Below, one piece after another: positions 22,820 to 33,167 of a stretch of 64,000 bases of DNA. The stretch lies in assembly GCA_964036045.1 (NCBI GenBank), contig OZ038383.1, forward strand, positions 113,929,241-113,993,240, given 5' to 3'. The stretch comes from Eutreptiella sp. 'Long Island Sound 2002'. Lineage: Eukaryota; Euglenozoa; Euglenophyceae; Eutreptiales; Eutreptiaceae. The notes under the pieces were generated by a model. The model made no database searches. It was not told the origin of the DNA and was given only the letters and a program-made list of their open reading frames with translations. The translations under genes were made by a program, and so were the position numbers. How positions within the stretch are numbered: position 1 is the first letter of the stretch; every line of letters starts with the position of its first letter.

Positions 22820-24135
22820 TGCGACCGCAACATTCACCGTCCTATCCGCTGGGAGACTCCTCCGAACCTAGGGCCCTGATTACAGGGTACCCGATGGTGC
22901 GTACGGCCCACGAGCTGGACATTGTCCCGGTAGCCGCGCAGACGGAGTTTGGGCCGTGCGGTGAAATAGGGCACCAAGGACGAGGGTGGAGAAAGACGGG
23001 TGTGAGCCGAAGGCGGAAGAGAAGCCTCAATGCAGGAGCACCCAAGTGAAACATTAAAAGACTGCACTCAACCAAACAATTTGCATTGACCTCTCTCGGG
23101 GTCCTTGTGACCATCCTTCAATGAGAGAGGTTGATGTTGGTATATGGCCGCGGAATAAGCTTGCAACGCGTACTTACTCTTACTTACTTACTCTAGCCAG
23201 CTAGCCAGCTAACTAGGTAGTGTGGGAGATGCATTGACCCTTATGGTATCATAATCCTAATGCTAATGGTTGAGTTCAACTCAACTTAATGTCTTTGGTC
23301 CTCCCTCAGTAGGGCAGGTTGGTGAGCAGAAGTGCCGCAAGGCGCTGGTACTGTAATAGAGGTAACCATTCCAGTAGGTGCAGGCCGGAATGTTAGTGTG
23401 CGATACCATTTAACTTCTTTTCATCCCTTTACCTTTGACCTGAAGTGAGTGCTGGGCACTGGTCACGGCCTACGGTTGCCTTAACCAACCCACTGCCGGC
23501 CTACGCATACACACGGCCTACGGTTGCCCTATGTTGCATTGGCTTCCCACGTAGACGCACGGCCGACGGTTGCCCTGTGTTGCATTTGGATGTGCTGGGC
23601 TTGTACGGCCTTCGGTTGCCCTATAAGTCTCAGTCTTGGTTTTTGTTTTTTGGCGACCTGTGTGTATTACATCATCCGTTGTTTCATTTGAGCACAATTG
23701 CATTTGAGCTAGGAAGTGATTTGTCCTCATTTCACTCTACCATGCACCTCATCCTTCACTGCATGGCTGTCAAGGCAAGCGTTTGACTAGTGACGTATTC
23801 TACTCTCCATTCGGATTGCATTTCATTCATTTTGCTCGATGAGGTCACTCATTCTTTGCATTTCACTTTGCAAATCTTACATTTCATACTTATTGCATTA
23901 CTTCCTTATTGCAAGGGCTTCCCCAAAACGCTCAACATGCAATATAGTCCGTAATTGACCTGCCCTACGTAGTTCTATGAGCACCTTTGCTCAATAGACC
24001 CCGAGTTTTGGTTCGCCGACGAACAATCAATTCGTATCCCCTCAACTTTTGTTGCTTAACTGCGAGTCGTGAGGAATGAATCTCTTTTTCCAACCCTCGC
24101 AGTCATTGAGCTAGGTCATTTGGTCTAAAGGGCTA
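22820..24135. repeat. 1.3 kb direct repeat, left copy
   Basis: About 1,316 bp that match 31847-33167 nearly throughout, in the same orientation. Both copies begin TGCGAC, with a 5-base indel shortly after, and both end AAAGGGCTA. Inside are four spaced copies of a motif like CGGCCTACGGTTGCCCTAT (23465-23625) and a CTTACTTACTTACTC block. The ends are not TG...CA, and I found no polypurine tract or target duplication. It may be a long terminal repeat of an unfamiliar kind or simply two copies of one repeat. Confidence 0.85.
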
Positions 24136-24889
24136 AGTAAGTAAGTAAGTAAGGGCGGCCGCATCCGCTGCCTCATCTGACATCTCCTTGTTTGTTTTAC
24201 ATGGTGGCCGCCTCTGGCGGGAAGGAGAGCTCTCCACCATCAGTTCCCCTGGCGACCCCTGTCACACCTCACGGCCGAGAATTTCAACCAGGTTCCCTTC
24301 GGGCATGACCCGCGGTAGGCTCCCTTCAGTCGCTGCCCTCACGGTTTCAGCTCCTTCCGGTCACCCTTTGAAGGATCCCCCGGCCTTCCCCCCCTGGCAC
24401 AGCCTATTGGGGCCTGTAGGCGGGTTTCCTGTGGATAGCCCTCGCCGACAGCGGAGCATTTCTCTCTGTCAACCACATTCCACCACTCCCCATCCCTCAC
24501 GGGTTGGAGTACCCACTCGGCTCCCGGATGCACTTGGGTGTCGTCCATCCACAGCTGGAGGCCAGGGGGCGACCCTTTCCACTTTCCCCCTGGTCCCGCT
24601 CACGCGTGAACCTACGTGTACTCAGGCCATTGACCCGGGGATTCCAGGGTCAACCCTCACCCCTGCGGACACCTCACGGCCGTTCCGGACTTCAGGGCAT
24701 TTTCCCGACTTCCCGTGGTCAGGTTCTGCATGGTTGGCCCATGGTTCACCACTCCATGGCGACTGGTTTCCCAATCCCATGGGGCTGTTGCTTGGCGCTT
24801 TCGGTCTCCCTGCCCATCCCATGTCCCATTCCCCTTTGCCTCATCCCGGCACCGGCCCGTTCCCAGCGTCCCATGGACTCCCTACCGTG

Positions 24890-25500
24890 TCGGGCCGTTG
24901 TGCGGCCCTAGCCACACGCCCTTCCCCGCCCCGTCCCCTTGTCCCATCATCTCGTGTTTATACCCCACCGGGTTGCCAGCAACCCTGTGGCGCAGGCCCA
25001 CTGGATCCTCATCCATCCGGGGACGGCTTCGTGCGCCTAGCACGGGTTGCTCCCTTCCCGCCCCCGTCCCTTTCCCCTGTGCCGCGGCCCCGGCCTAATC
25101 CCCTGGGCTGTTGTGCGGCCCCATCCCATCCCTCATCCCGTGTTTATACCCCACCGGGCCGCCAGCAACCCTGTGGCGCGGGTCCACTGGAGGCTCATCC
25201 ATCCAGGGAGCGTTTTGTGCGCCTAGCACGGGTCGCTCCCTTCCCGCCCTTTTCCCCTGTGCTGCGGCCCCTGCCTAATCCCCTGGGCTGTTGTGCGGCC
25301 CCACCCCATCCCTCATCCCGTGTTTATACCCCACCGGGCCGCCAGCAACCCTGTGGTGCGGGCCCACTGGATCCTCATCAATCCGGGGACCGTTTTGTGC
25401 GCCTAGCACGGGTCGCTCCCCTCCCGCCGCCGCTCCTCACTCCTGTGCCGCCTCCCATGCTGTTCTAGTCCCCTGGGGCCGTCGCGTGGCCCTAGCCACA
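24890..25500. repeat. About 180 bp minisatellite, 3-4 copies
   Basis: The landmark CGTGTTTATACCCCACCGGG occurs at 24953, 25140 and 25320 (spacings 187 and 180), with partial copies on both sides. The plus strand is open throughout, giving a repeated VYTPPGRQQPCGAGPL. The composition (C/T-rich) makes a real protein doubtful. Confidence 0.85.
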
Positions 25501-25819
25501 CGCCGTTTTCTGTCCCGTCTCCTTGTGATGCTGCGGGGTGTTGTTCAAGTTTTTTCTTCTTTTTCGCCATGCTTTTTTCCGCGTGGTTCCCTCCTCCCTG
25601 CATGCACGCACAACAACATTGCATCGCCTTCTGTCTCGGTTCCGTTCGGTGCTCTCATCAAGTCCCACCGCCATCCTGTGGCGCGGCCCTTGGCGGTCCA
25701 GGGCCATGCCAGGTGGGCGCCCCTCCCTCGCGACCCAGCCTTTTAGCCCACATTGTTGTACGTTTATCTTCCTTCTCTCCTCTCCATCCTCGCCTCCCCT
25801 CTGTCTCCTGCCCGCCCTC

Positions 25820-27480
25820 TTAGTGTTGTTCTCCTGCTCCGTCGGCTCGCCGCTGGTCGTACCCGCGCCATGGTTGTATCTCGCGCGCCCTCACGCGCCT
25901 CTGGGCGTCTGCCCTGTCTTCCGACCTGTAGGCCGACCTCGGCGGCCTCCCCAGACACCCCTTCGGGGGGACCCCCCCTTCGTCCTCTCCCGCCGGCCGC
26001 CCCTCCATCAGTTCCCTGATGGTCGGGCGGGGCGGCAGGTACGGCTCAATGCGGGTCTCCAACATGGTGCTTCTCTGTGAGAGACATTGTGTTCCTTGGT
26101 GCCCTTGTTGGCCCCCTGTTCCCCCCACCTCCCGCGCCCTGCCTCCTCTACGTGTCCTTCCTGTGTGTCCGCCTATTGTGCTGTTGTTTTTTTTTCCCGT
26201 GTTCGCGCTCGCCGCTGCTCCCGCGCGCCCTGCGTGTGCCCCCTGCTCTTCTCCGTGATACCCCTGTCCCGCTGCCCTGCGCCCCCTCACTCGCCGGTCT
26301 CCCCTCCCATTCTCCTTCTCGCTGTCGACCCTGCCTGTACGTCTGCCCTCCCTTTCTGAGCCACGCTGTCACTCGTGTGTGCCACCCGCGTGCTCTACCC
26401 CTGCCCCTCCCCGTCGCCCCTACCCTTTTCCCTGGGGTCTTCGCCACCCTAGTGCTCCCTCGGTCCCCGTCTCTCACCCCATCCTGGTTGCCTTGTGCCC
26501 TCTGTGTGTGGGGGGGGGGGTTCATCTGCGGACTGGACTGTGGCCCTGCCCGAGGACTGGCATGGCCGTTGGTTTCCTACGCAACACGAGCCACCGCATG
26601 TGCCGAAGGAACACAGAGAGAGCGTCAGGGAGACGCTTGTTGAATTCCCTTCGCTGCATTTGCACTGTGGAGCCCAGCCGCATAGACCAGCTGCGGACCA
26701 GAGCCCCCATTCGGACCCGGCGCGGTCACTAAGGGTTCACCCTTCGTTGCACCTCGCAGGTGTCCCATGGCGCCGGCGGCCACCAAGGCCTGGCGTGGTC
26801 AACCCCTCAGAGCAGGGCACGCGTAAGTCCAATGGTTTCAATGCAGCACCATCTTGTCATGCAGAGAGCTTTGCCGCCATGTAACAAGTCGGCGGATAGC
26901 CCGCACACTCCTGCTGCCAGTCCACAGGGGCGCCACCGAGACGTGGCTCCACTGCATCGGACTCGAGTACACCTGCACTGCCACCTGCCCATCCCAGCAA
27001 TCTCTCCGATCGCACCATCAGCCAAGACCCTGGCACCAACGTGTCGGAATATTGGATTCGTCTGCCCGTTCGCCTCTCCTGCAAGTCAGAGCCCTGGCAC
27101 CGTGCTGCACCCGAAGGGCACAGCGCTGCTCCACGCCAGCTCCGGCCGTTCTCGTCAATCACGACCTTGCGCTCTGCTCCGTGACTGTACCACATTCCGA
27201 AACTGCATCCCGTCTGCTTCTCGTTCTGCCCCACACTGCTCGCCGTACCCACGACACGTCTCGCGTCCCGCTGCCCGGTTGCTCCCTCCGCACTCGCCTG
27301 CGCCCCCGTACTCCGCCGCCCCATCTCCCCTCGCCCCCGCCGCTGGCCCTGTGCTCTCCGCTTGGGGTTCTTGTCCGCGTCCGCCATCACCACATCCCCC
27401 TCCACTTTCAGCCGTGTCCCTGCCCTCCCCTGCGCACCTGCACCTCTCCGCTCCCTTCCTCCTCTCCTCATGTCCGTCAC
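25820..27480 (-). pseudogene. Minus-strand coding remains downstream of the Myb-like ORF
   Basis: On the minus strand, pieces in different frames look protein-like in succession. They are 27480-26857 (includes FGMWYSHGAERKVVIDENG), 26710-26522 (ALSVFLRHMRWLVLRRKPTA) and 26290-25820 (MLETRIEPYLPPRPTIRELM). Stops and frame changes separate them. They continue the direction of the 27.5-29.0 kb ORF, so one decayed gene or several exons are possible. I recognise no domain and could not assign splice sites. Confidence 0.25.
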
Positions 27481-27521
27481 ATCCCCTCCTCACCCCCCTC
27501 CACCTCCGCCGACCCCCCGCG

Positions 27522-29012
27522 TCAGCCTCCCCGCATCCCATCTACCCGTCCCTCCGCACGCCCCTGGCCCCCAGCCCCTGGCGCTTCCCATTCCTGCTCC
27601 TGCCCAGCCCTACGCGTCGCCACCGTACCGCCCCTCCCGCTGCAATAGCTCTCGCAGCATCTGAACCCTGGGTTTCTTCCCCTTCTCCTGGGGACAGTCC
27701 AGACGCCCCCCGGGAGCGCCGCTCCCAGCATCCTCCTCCACCGCCCCTCATCCATCTCCGGCCCCCTTTCCCTGGGCCTCCCTGCCCTGCCGACCAGGTC
27801 ACTGAAGGGGCGGGTCCCCCTGTTCTCCCGCCTTCCCCTCGTCTTCCCCGCCCACTTCACGTAGCGGGCCAGCTCCGCCACCTCCCCCGCCGTCCACCCC
27901 GCGACCGTCCCAGGTCCCCTCCGCACCGGCGGCGGCGCATACTGCCGCGGCGGCGGGGACTCCGAGTCCCAGTCCGTCAGCGTCGGCTCTGGGCTGGGGC
28001 TGGCCGGCCGCGGCGCCCCTTCTGCCTCCCCTGCCCCTCGCTCCTCCCCCCTGCGCCGCGTCCCCCTTTCCTGCCCCGCCTCCTCGTCCTCCTCCCTCGC
28101 CCTTTTCCATGACGGCGACCGCCCCTCCACATCCGTGGAGGGGGTGTCCCCTTCCGGATCCGGGAGGACCCGGTGGGCCCCCCGGGCCGGCGCCTCCTCT
28201 TCCTCCCGCACCCTGCGGTCCCGCGCCGCCACCTCCCTGTCCCTTTCCGCCAGCATTGCCGCGTCCCCCCTGATCCGCCCCCATGCCCTCTCCTGCATCT
28301 CTCCCTCCTGCTCCGGCGGGATAGCCGGCTGTCGGAACGGCACCAGTGGGGTACCCTCCCGCCCCCTTCCCTCCTCTCGTCGTCCTCCCTCCCGTTCCGC
28401 CCTCTCAACCCCCTCCTGCCTTCTCTGAAGGGCCCCCCCGGCCATCTGTAGCTCCTCCACTGCCTGTGCTTCCCCTCCCTGAGGCCTGTCGGTCCCTTCC
28501 GTCCTCCCCCCCTCCGCCCCGCCCACCTCACCCTTGACCCTCGCCTCCCTCTCCCGCAGGCTCCTCTCTGCCCCCCCTAACCTCTCACACCCCCTCCTGT
28601 GCTCTTCTCCTTTCCCTTCCTGCGCCCCCCACGCTGTCCCACCGGCCTGCTGGCGCTGCTGCATGTGTGCCTCTGGCTGCATGCCCTGGTACGCCGGCAG
28701 GGGCGGGTTCACCATCCCCATCGCTGGGTATGGCGGCGGTGGGAATGGTGGGACAATTGGTGGGACGGCTGGCAGGACTGCACCTCCCCACCATCCCAAT
28801 CCCTTCCCTGGGAACACCGGGGAGCCCAGGTACCCGTGGCCACTCTCCTTCCCCTGCCCTTTGCCTTGTCGCCCCATCGCCCCGCGTCCCTTGCCGCCTA
28901 CTCCGTGGAGTCCCGCCCTCCCCTGTCCCTTCCCCTGTAGCCCTTGTTGCCTGGCTCCTTTCCCCTGCTTGCCCTTGCCGCCTTCTACCTCTCCCGCACC
29001 ACTGCCCTGCAC
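27522..29012 (-). CDS. Gag-like protein with coiled coil and possible Myb/SANT-like domain
   Basis: A 496-codon minus-strand ORF. Residues 1-70 are Gly/Lys/Gln-rich and basic. Residues 70-130 are Pro-rich (PPIVPPFPPPPYPAMGM). Residues 135-290 are charged, with heptad-like Glu/Arg/Leu sequence typical of a coiled coil. Around residues 370-435 lies GWTAGEVAELARYV, then FSDLVGRAG and DEGRWRRML. This is an order of Trp, Phe and Trp with helices like a Myb/SANT DNA-binding fold; I infer it with low certainty. Coding-like sequence continues upstream in another frame (about 29290-29080, with a coiled-coil stretch EEEREVRRQQAARYEALAHV). Beyond element C it resumes at 31843-31592, so element C split the original gene. 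No polymerase was found. Confidence 0.4.
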   Translation of the reverse strand: MQGSGAGEVEGGKGKQGKGARQQGLQGKGQGRAGLHGVGGKGRGAMGRQGKGQGKESGHGYLGSPVFPGKGLGWWGGAVLPAVPPIVPPFPPPPYPAMGMVNPPLPAYQGMQPEAHMQQRQQAGGTAWGAQEGKGEEHRRGCERLGGAERSLREREARVKGEVGGAEGGRTEGTDRPQGGEAQAVEELQMAGGALQRRQEGVERAEREGGRREEGRGREGTPLVPFRQPAIPPEQEGEMQERAWGRIRGDAAMLAERDREVAARDRRVREEEEAPARGAHRVLPDPEGDTPSTDVEGRSPSWKRAREEDEEAGQERGTRRRGEERGAGEAEGAPRPASPSPEPTLTDWDSESPPPRQYAPPPVRRGPGTVAGWTAGEVAELARYVKWAGKTRGRRENRGTRPFSDLVGRAGRPRERGPEMDEGRWRRMLGAALPGGVWTVPRRRGRNPGFRCCESYCSGRGGTVATRRAGQEQEWEAPGAGGQGRAEGRVDGMRGG

Positions 29013-29380
29013 TGCTGCGCTGCTCTGCTCTGCCTGCCCCCCCCCTCATCCCTGTCCTCCCCGGCTCCATCTCCAACAGGTAGATGATGTCCGGTCCCTG
29101 CCCCTGGGGCTGGCGGCGACGGCGCTGGTGCTCCACGTGCGCCAGCGCCTCGTACCGCGCCGCCTGCTGGCGGCGCACCTCCCTCTCCTCCTCCGCCCTT
29201 ACCGCCGCACTGACCCGTGGGGGCGACCTCGGCGGCGACTGCCTGAACGAGCGTTGGGGCTGCGGCCACTGTCGCCCCCGTCCACTTCCTTTTCCCCCAT
29301 TCCCTGCCAGGTGTCCCTTTGCGTGCACAGCCCCCGACGTCCCCGTCCGCCCTCTCCCTCCGGCGCTTACGCTGCTGTCT

Positions 29381-30110
29381 TGACGCGAAATCGTGGGCTG
29401 TCCACGATTGCGCAAGAACAGGCCACTCAATGGGTGTTTCCTGGGATGGATGAATGTACCTTAGGTACTCCGTAGACCTTTTGGAGCCTGCGGACAGGCA
29501 GCGCGAACGCTGCCGCGAAGCGCCAGATTGTCGCAGGCGATAATTGCCAGCTCACGCTCAGGCATGAAAGACCACCAAAAGGCAGTGATTTTACAATAAA
29601 TTTTTATTGCAGATCATTAATTTTAATTACGACGGGTTCATCCAAGGGTGTAGCATAAGTTACGGGCATGCGTGGGATCTGTGCTTCACAGAGACCAAAC
29701 ACTCTGCCCTTTTCTGTGCACAGGACACCAGACTGTGTCATGTATGGGACCATGCAAGGGTCCTACGATGATTCAAGCCAAGCTATGGACATGGAGAACC
29801 CTGTGGGAACGACGGACGCCGAAGTGATTTCAGTGCTCCTCGTGTGTCGCTCCGTGCCTAGAAGGATGACCAAGAGTGGGGCTGGTGCGCTACTGGAGGC
29901 GCTTGCACGTCCGGAGAAAAGAGGCTTTTCCGAGTTTGACAAATCTCAAGAGATTTTGCGAAAAATCAGGGATTTCGACAAAAACTTTGCAGGAACTTCA
30001 AGGGCCGTAGCAACGGAACTAGTGAAGCGAAGCAAAGCGTCAAACTACAGAATCCTCACAATATCTGGGCAATAAGGAGCCAAAAGCCTGGGCACCCCAC
30101 TACCGCTTCA
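29381..30110 (+). repeat. 5' LTR of element C
   Basis: 730 bp. It carries a polyadenylation-like AATAAA inside ACAATAAATTTTTATTG near 29600 and the whole 112-codon ORF described separately. Confidence 0.95.
29740..30075 (+). CDS. LTR-encoded gag-like ORF of element C
   Basis: The ATG lies in GACACCAGACTGTGTCATG, directly after TTTCTGTGCACAG, which reads like a 3' splice site; the frame is open upstream to 29668. From this ATG it encodes 111 residues, wholly within the LTR. The composition is mixed and soluble, with a Glu/Asp-rich N-terminal part, SVLLVCRSVPRRM in the middle, and a basic helical stretch (KSQEILRKIRDFDKNF). An identical copy in the 3' LTR occupies 31218-31553. No zinc knuckle or known domain is visible. 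Its preserved frame and shared start block with element B suggest a function, perhaps RNA packaging, but that is inference. Confidence 0.45.
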   Translation: MYGTMQGSYDDSSQAMDMENPVGTTDAEVISVLLVCRSVPRRMTKSGAGALLEALARPEKRGFSEFDKSQEILRKIRDFDKNFAGTSRAVATELVKRSKASNYRILTISGQ

Positions 30111-30847
30111 AAATCATCGTACCGTGCAGCAGGTCCCATGTAGCGTGACGTGAGTGGCACTGCGGCAGAGACGCCCAGCGATCCGCAGTGCAACGCCCGA
30201 GGACAACAACTGCGCTCGGCTGTATGGAGGTGCGTTGATGTGCCGGCTTGCGCAGCACCCCTCCACCCAATGGGTCCGTACGACACCAGACCCAGCCGTC
30301 GCTCGTGAAGATCGTCAGCGATTCCCCCCGTGTGACGCAGCTGTTCTGCGCTCTCTGTAGTAATGCTGACCTCGGAAGCACCATGGGAGCCCTCGCTGCA
30401 GACCAAGGCAGCCTGCAGCATCGAGGCAAAAGAGACCCTCGCTGTACAACGTCGAGTACAGCATCGTGGCAAATCCCGTGCGCTTGGACGCGCCAAGCGC
30501 ATTGAGGCATGGTGTGCGAAGGGGTTTGGTACGTAAATACCAGTCAGGGAGCGCCGCTGACGCTCTTCAGTGGCCAGTCCAGTGAGACCAGCGTGGGACC
30601 CCAGCGCGCTGTGTCGTTTTTATTTTCTGGGCCGGCATTAATTTTATTATTAATCTGCCATGTCTCTGGTGGTGGGGCCCAAGCATTTAGATGTCTGCGG
30701 CACTAAGTGCAATCAGTGGTCCAGCGTTCTTGTTGAGCACCCACCCTTTTACTGTTGGCGCGCAGAGGCGTCAGCGCGTGTATACTATGCACAGGAAACA
30801 CCCACGCGTGGGGCTTGCAGAGCTACCATCAGCCTAGCAAGCCTTTT

Positions 30848-30858
30848 AAGGAGAGGGG
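30848..30858 (+). other. Polypurine tract, element C
   Basis: AAGGAGAGGGG directly before the 3' LTR, in a context nearly identical to that of element B. Confidence 0.85.
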
Positions 30859-31588
30859 TGACGCGAAATCGTGGGCTGTCCACGATTGCGCAAGAACAGG
30901 CCACTCAATGGGTGTTTCCTGGGATGGATGAATGTACCTTAGGTACTCCGTAGACCTTTTGGAGCCTGCGGACAGGCAGCGCGAACGCTGCCGCGAAGCG
31001 CCAGATTGTCGCAGGCGATAATTGCCAGCTCACGCTCAGGCATGAAAGACCACCAAAAGGCAGTGATTTTACAATAAATTTTTATTGCAGATCATTAATT
31101 TTAATTACGACGGGTTCATCCAAGGGTGTAGCATAAGTTACGGGCATGCGTGGGATCTGTGCTTCACAGAGACCAAACACTCTGCCCTTTTCTGTGCACA
31201 GGACACCAGACTGTGTCATGTATGGGACCATGCAAGGGTCCTACGATGATTCAAGCCAAGCTATGGACATGGAGAACCCTGTGGGAACGACGGACGCCGA
31301 AGTGATTTCAGTGCTCCTCGTGTGTCGCTCCGTGCCTAGAAGGATGACCAAGAGTGGGGCTGGTGCGCTACTGGAGGCGCTTGCACGTCCGGAGAAAAGA
31401 GGCTTTTCCGAGTTTGACAAATCTCAAGAGATTTTGCGAAAAATCAGGGATTTCGACAAAAACTTTGCAGGAACTTCAAGGGCCGTAGCAACGGAACTAG
31501 TGAAGCGAAGCAAAGCGTCAAACTACAGAATCCTCACAATATCTGGGCAATAAGGAGCCAAAAGCCTGGGCACCCCACTACCGCTTCA
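30859..31588 (+). repeat. 3' LTR of element C
   Basis: 730 bp, apparently identical to the 5' LTR. It contains the second copy of the LTR ORF (31218-31553). Confidence 0.95.
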
Positions 31589-31591
31589 GTC

Positions 31592-31843
31592 TCAGCTCCC
31601 TGCCGCTCCCGCCTCTAGCTGCCCTCGGCCGCCCTTGCCTACCTCCTGCCTCCGCACCTCCGGGAGGCTGGACTTCATGGCAGCTGCCGGCATATTGGGC
31701 GCCGACGGCTGTCCTGGGCCTCCCTCCACCGCCATCCTCCCTGCCCCCTCCCCCTCATCCTCCGACACCTCGAGGATGTCGGCGACTACCGACTCCCTCC
31801 AACTCCTCCACTCCCTCCTCCTCATATCCATGCCCGCCCTCAC
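31592..31843 (-). pseudogene. Minus-strand gene fragment cut off by element C
   Basis: An 83-codon minus frame (WRSWRESVVADILEVSEDEG and following acidic/Pro sequence) runs up to the insertion point of element C. Coding-like sequence resumes on the far side, below 29380. It is best read as the N-terminal part of the gene represented by the 27.5-29.0 kb ORF. Confidence 0.35.
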
Positions 31844-31846
31844 ATC

Positions 31847-33167
31847 TGCGACATATCCGAAACATTCACCGTCCTATCCGCTCGGAGACTCCTTCGAACC
31901 TAGGGCCCTGATTACAGGGTACCCGATGGTGCGTAGGGCCCACGAGTTGGACATTGTCCCGGTAGCCGCGCAGATGGAGTTTGGGCCGTGCGGTTAAATA
32001 GGGCACCGAGGACGAGGGTGGAGAAAGACGGGTGTGAGCCGAAGGCGGAAGAGAAGCCTCAATGCAGGAGCACCCAAGTGAAACATTAAAAGACCGCACT
32101 CAACCAAACAATTTGCATTGACCTCTCTCGGGGTCCTTGTGACCATCCTTCAATGAGAGAGGTTGATGGTGGTATATGGCCGCGGAATAACCTTGCAACA
32201 CGTACTTACTCTTACTTACTCAATCTAGCTAGCTAGCCAGCTAACTAGGTAGTGTGGGAGATGCATTGACGTTTATGGTATCATAATCCTAATGCTAACG
32301 GTGGAGTTCAACTCAACTTAATGTCTTTGGTCCTCCCTCTGTAGGGCAGGGTGGTGAGGAGAAGTGCCGCAAGGCGCTGGTACTGTAATAGAGGTAACCA
32401 TTCCAGTAGGTGTAGGCCGGAATGTTAGTGTGCGATACCATTGAACTTCTTTTCATCCCTTTACTTTTGACCTGAAGTGAGTGCTGGGCACACGTTACGG
32501 CCTACGGTTGCCTTAACCAACCCACTGCCAGCCTACGCATACACACGGCCTACGGTTGCCCTATGTTGCATTGGCTTCCCACGTAGACGCACGGCCGACG
32601 GTTGCCCTGTGTCGCATTGGGATGTGCTGGGCTTGTACGGCCTTCGGTTGCCCTATAAGTCTCAGGTCTGGTTTTTGTTTTTTGCCGAGCTGTGTGTATT
32701 ACATCATCCATTGTTTCATTTGAGCACAATTGCTTTGAGCTAGGAAGTGATTTGTCCTCATTTCACTCTACCATGCACCTCATCCTTCACTGCATGGCCG
32801 TCAAGGCAAGCGTTTGACTAGTGACGTATTCTACTCTCCATTCGGATTGCATTTCATTCATTTCGCTCGATAAGGTCACTCGATCTTTGCATTTCACTTT
32901 GCAAATCTTACATTTCATACTTATTGCATTACTTCCTCATTGCAAGGGCTTCCCCATAACGCTCAACATGCAATATGGTCCGTAATTGACCTGCCCTACA
33001 TAGTTCTATGAGCACCTTTGCTCAATAGACCCCGAGTTTTGGTTCGCCGACGAACAATCAATTCTCTATCCCCTCAACTTTTGTTGCTTAACTGCAAGTC
33101 GTGAGGAATGAATCTCTTTTTCCAACCCTCGCGATCATTGACCTAGGTCATTTGGTCTAAAGGGCTA
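31847..33167. repeat. 1.3 kb direct repeat, right copy
   Basis: About 1,321 bp matching 22820-24135. It has the same spaced CGGCCTACGGTTGCC motifs (32498-32653) and the same end, AAAGGGCTA. A few substitutions and small indels separate the copies. Confidence 0.85.

Larger units (their letters stand above)
29381..31588 (+). mobile_element. LTR retrotransposon C, TRIM-like, recent
   Basis: Direct repeats of exactly 730 bp (29381-30110 and 30859-31588) begin TGACGCG and end CCGCTTCA. I found no difference between them by eye. The 4 bp target duplication GTCT is perfect. The polypurine tract AAGGAGAGGGG abuts the 3' LTR. The interior is 748 bp without polymerase. The insertion lies inside minus-strand coding remains of the larger 22.8-33.2 kb unit. 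The identical LTRs imply a recent insertion, so a helper enzyme was active recently in this genome. Confidence 0.95.

Noticed and set aside
24188-25468. 426-codon Pro-rich plus ORF
   Set aside because: C/T-rich minisatellite DNA with few possible stops; composition explains the open frame.
22820-33167. Classic LTR retrotransposon with 1.3 kb LTRs
   Set aside because: No TG...CA ends, no polypurine tract or primer site in either orientation, and no target duplication; kept only as direct repeats.
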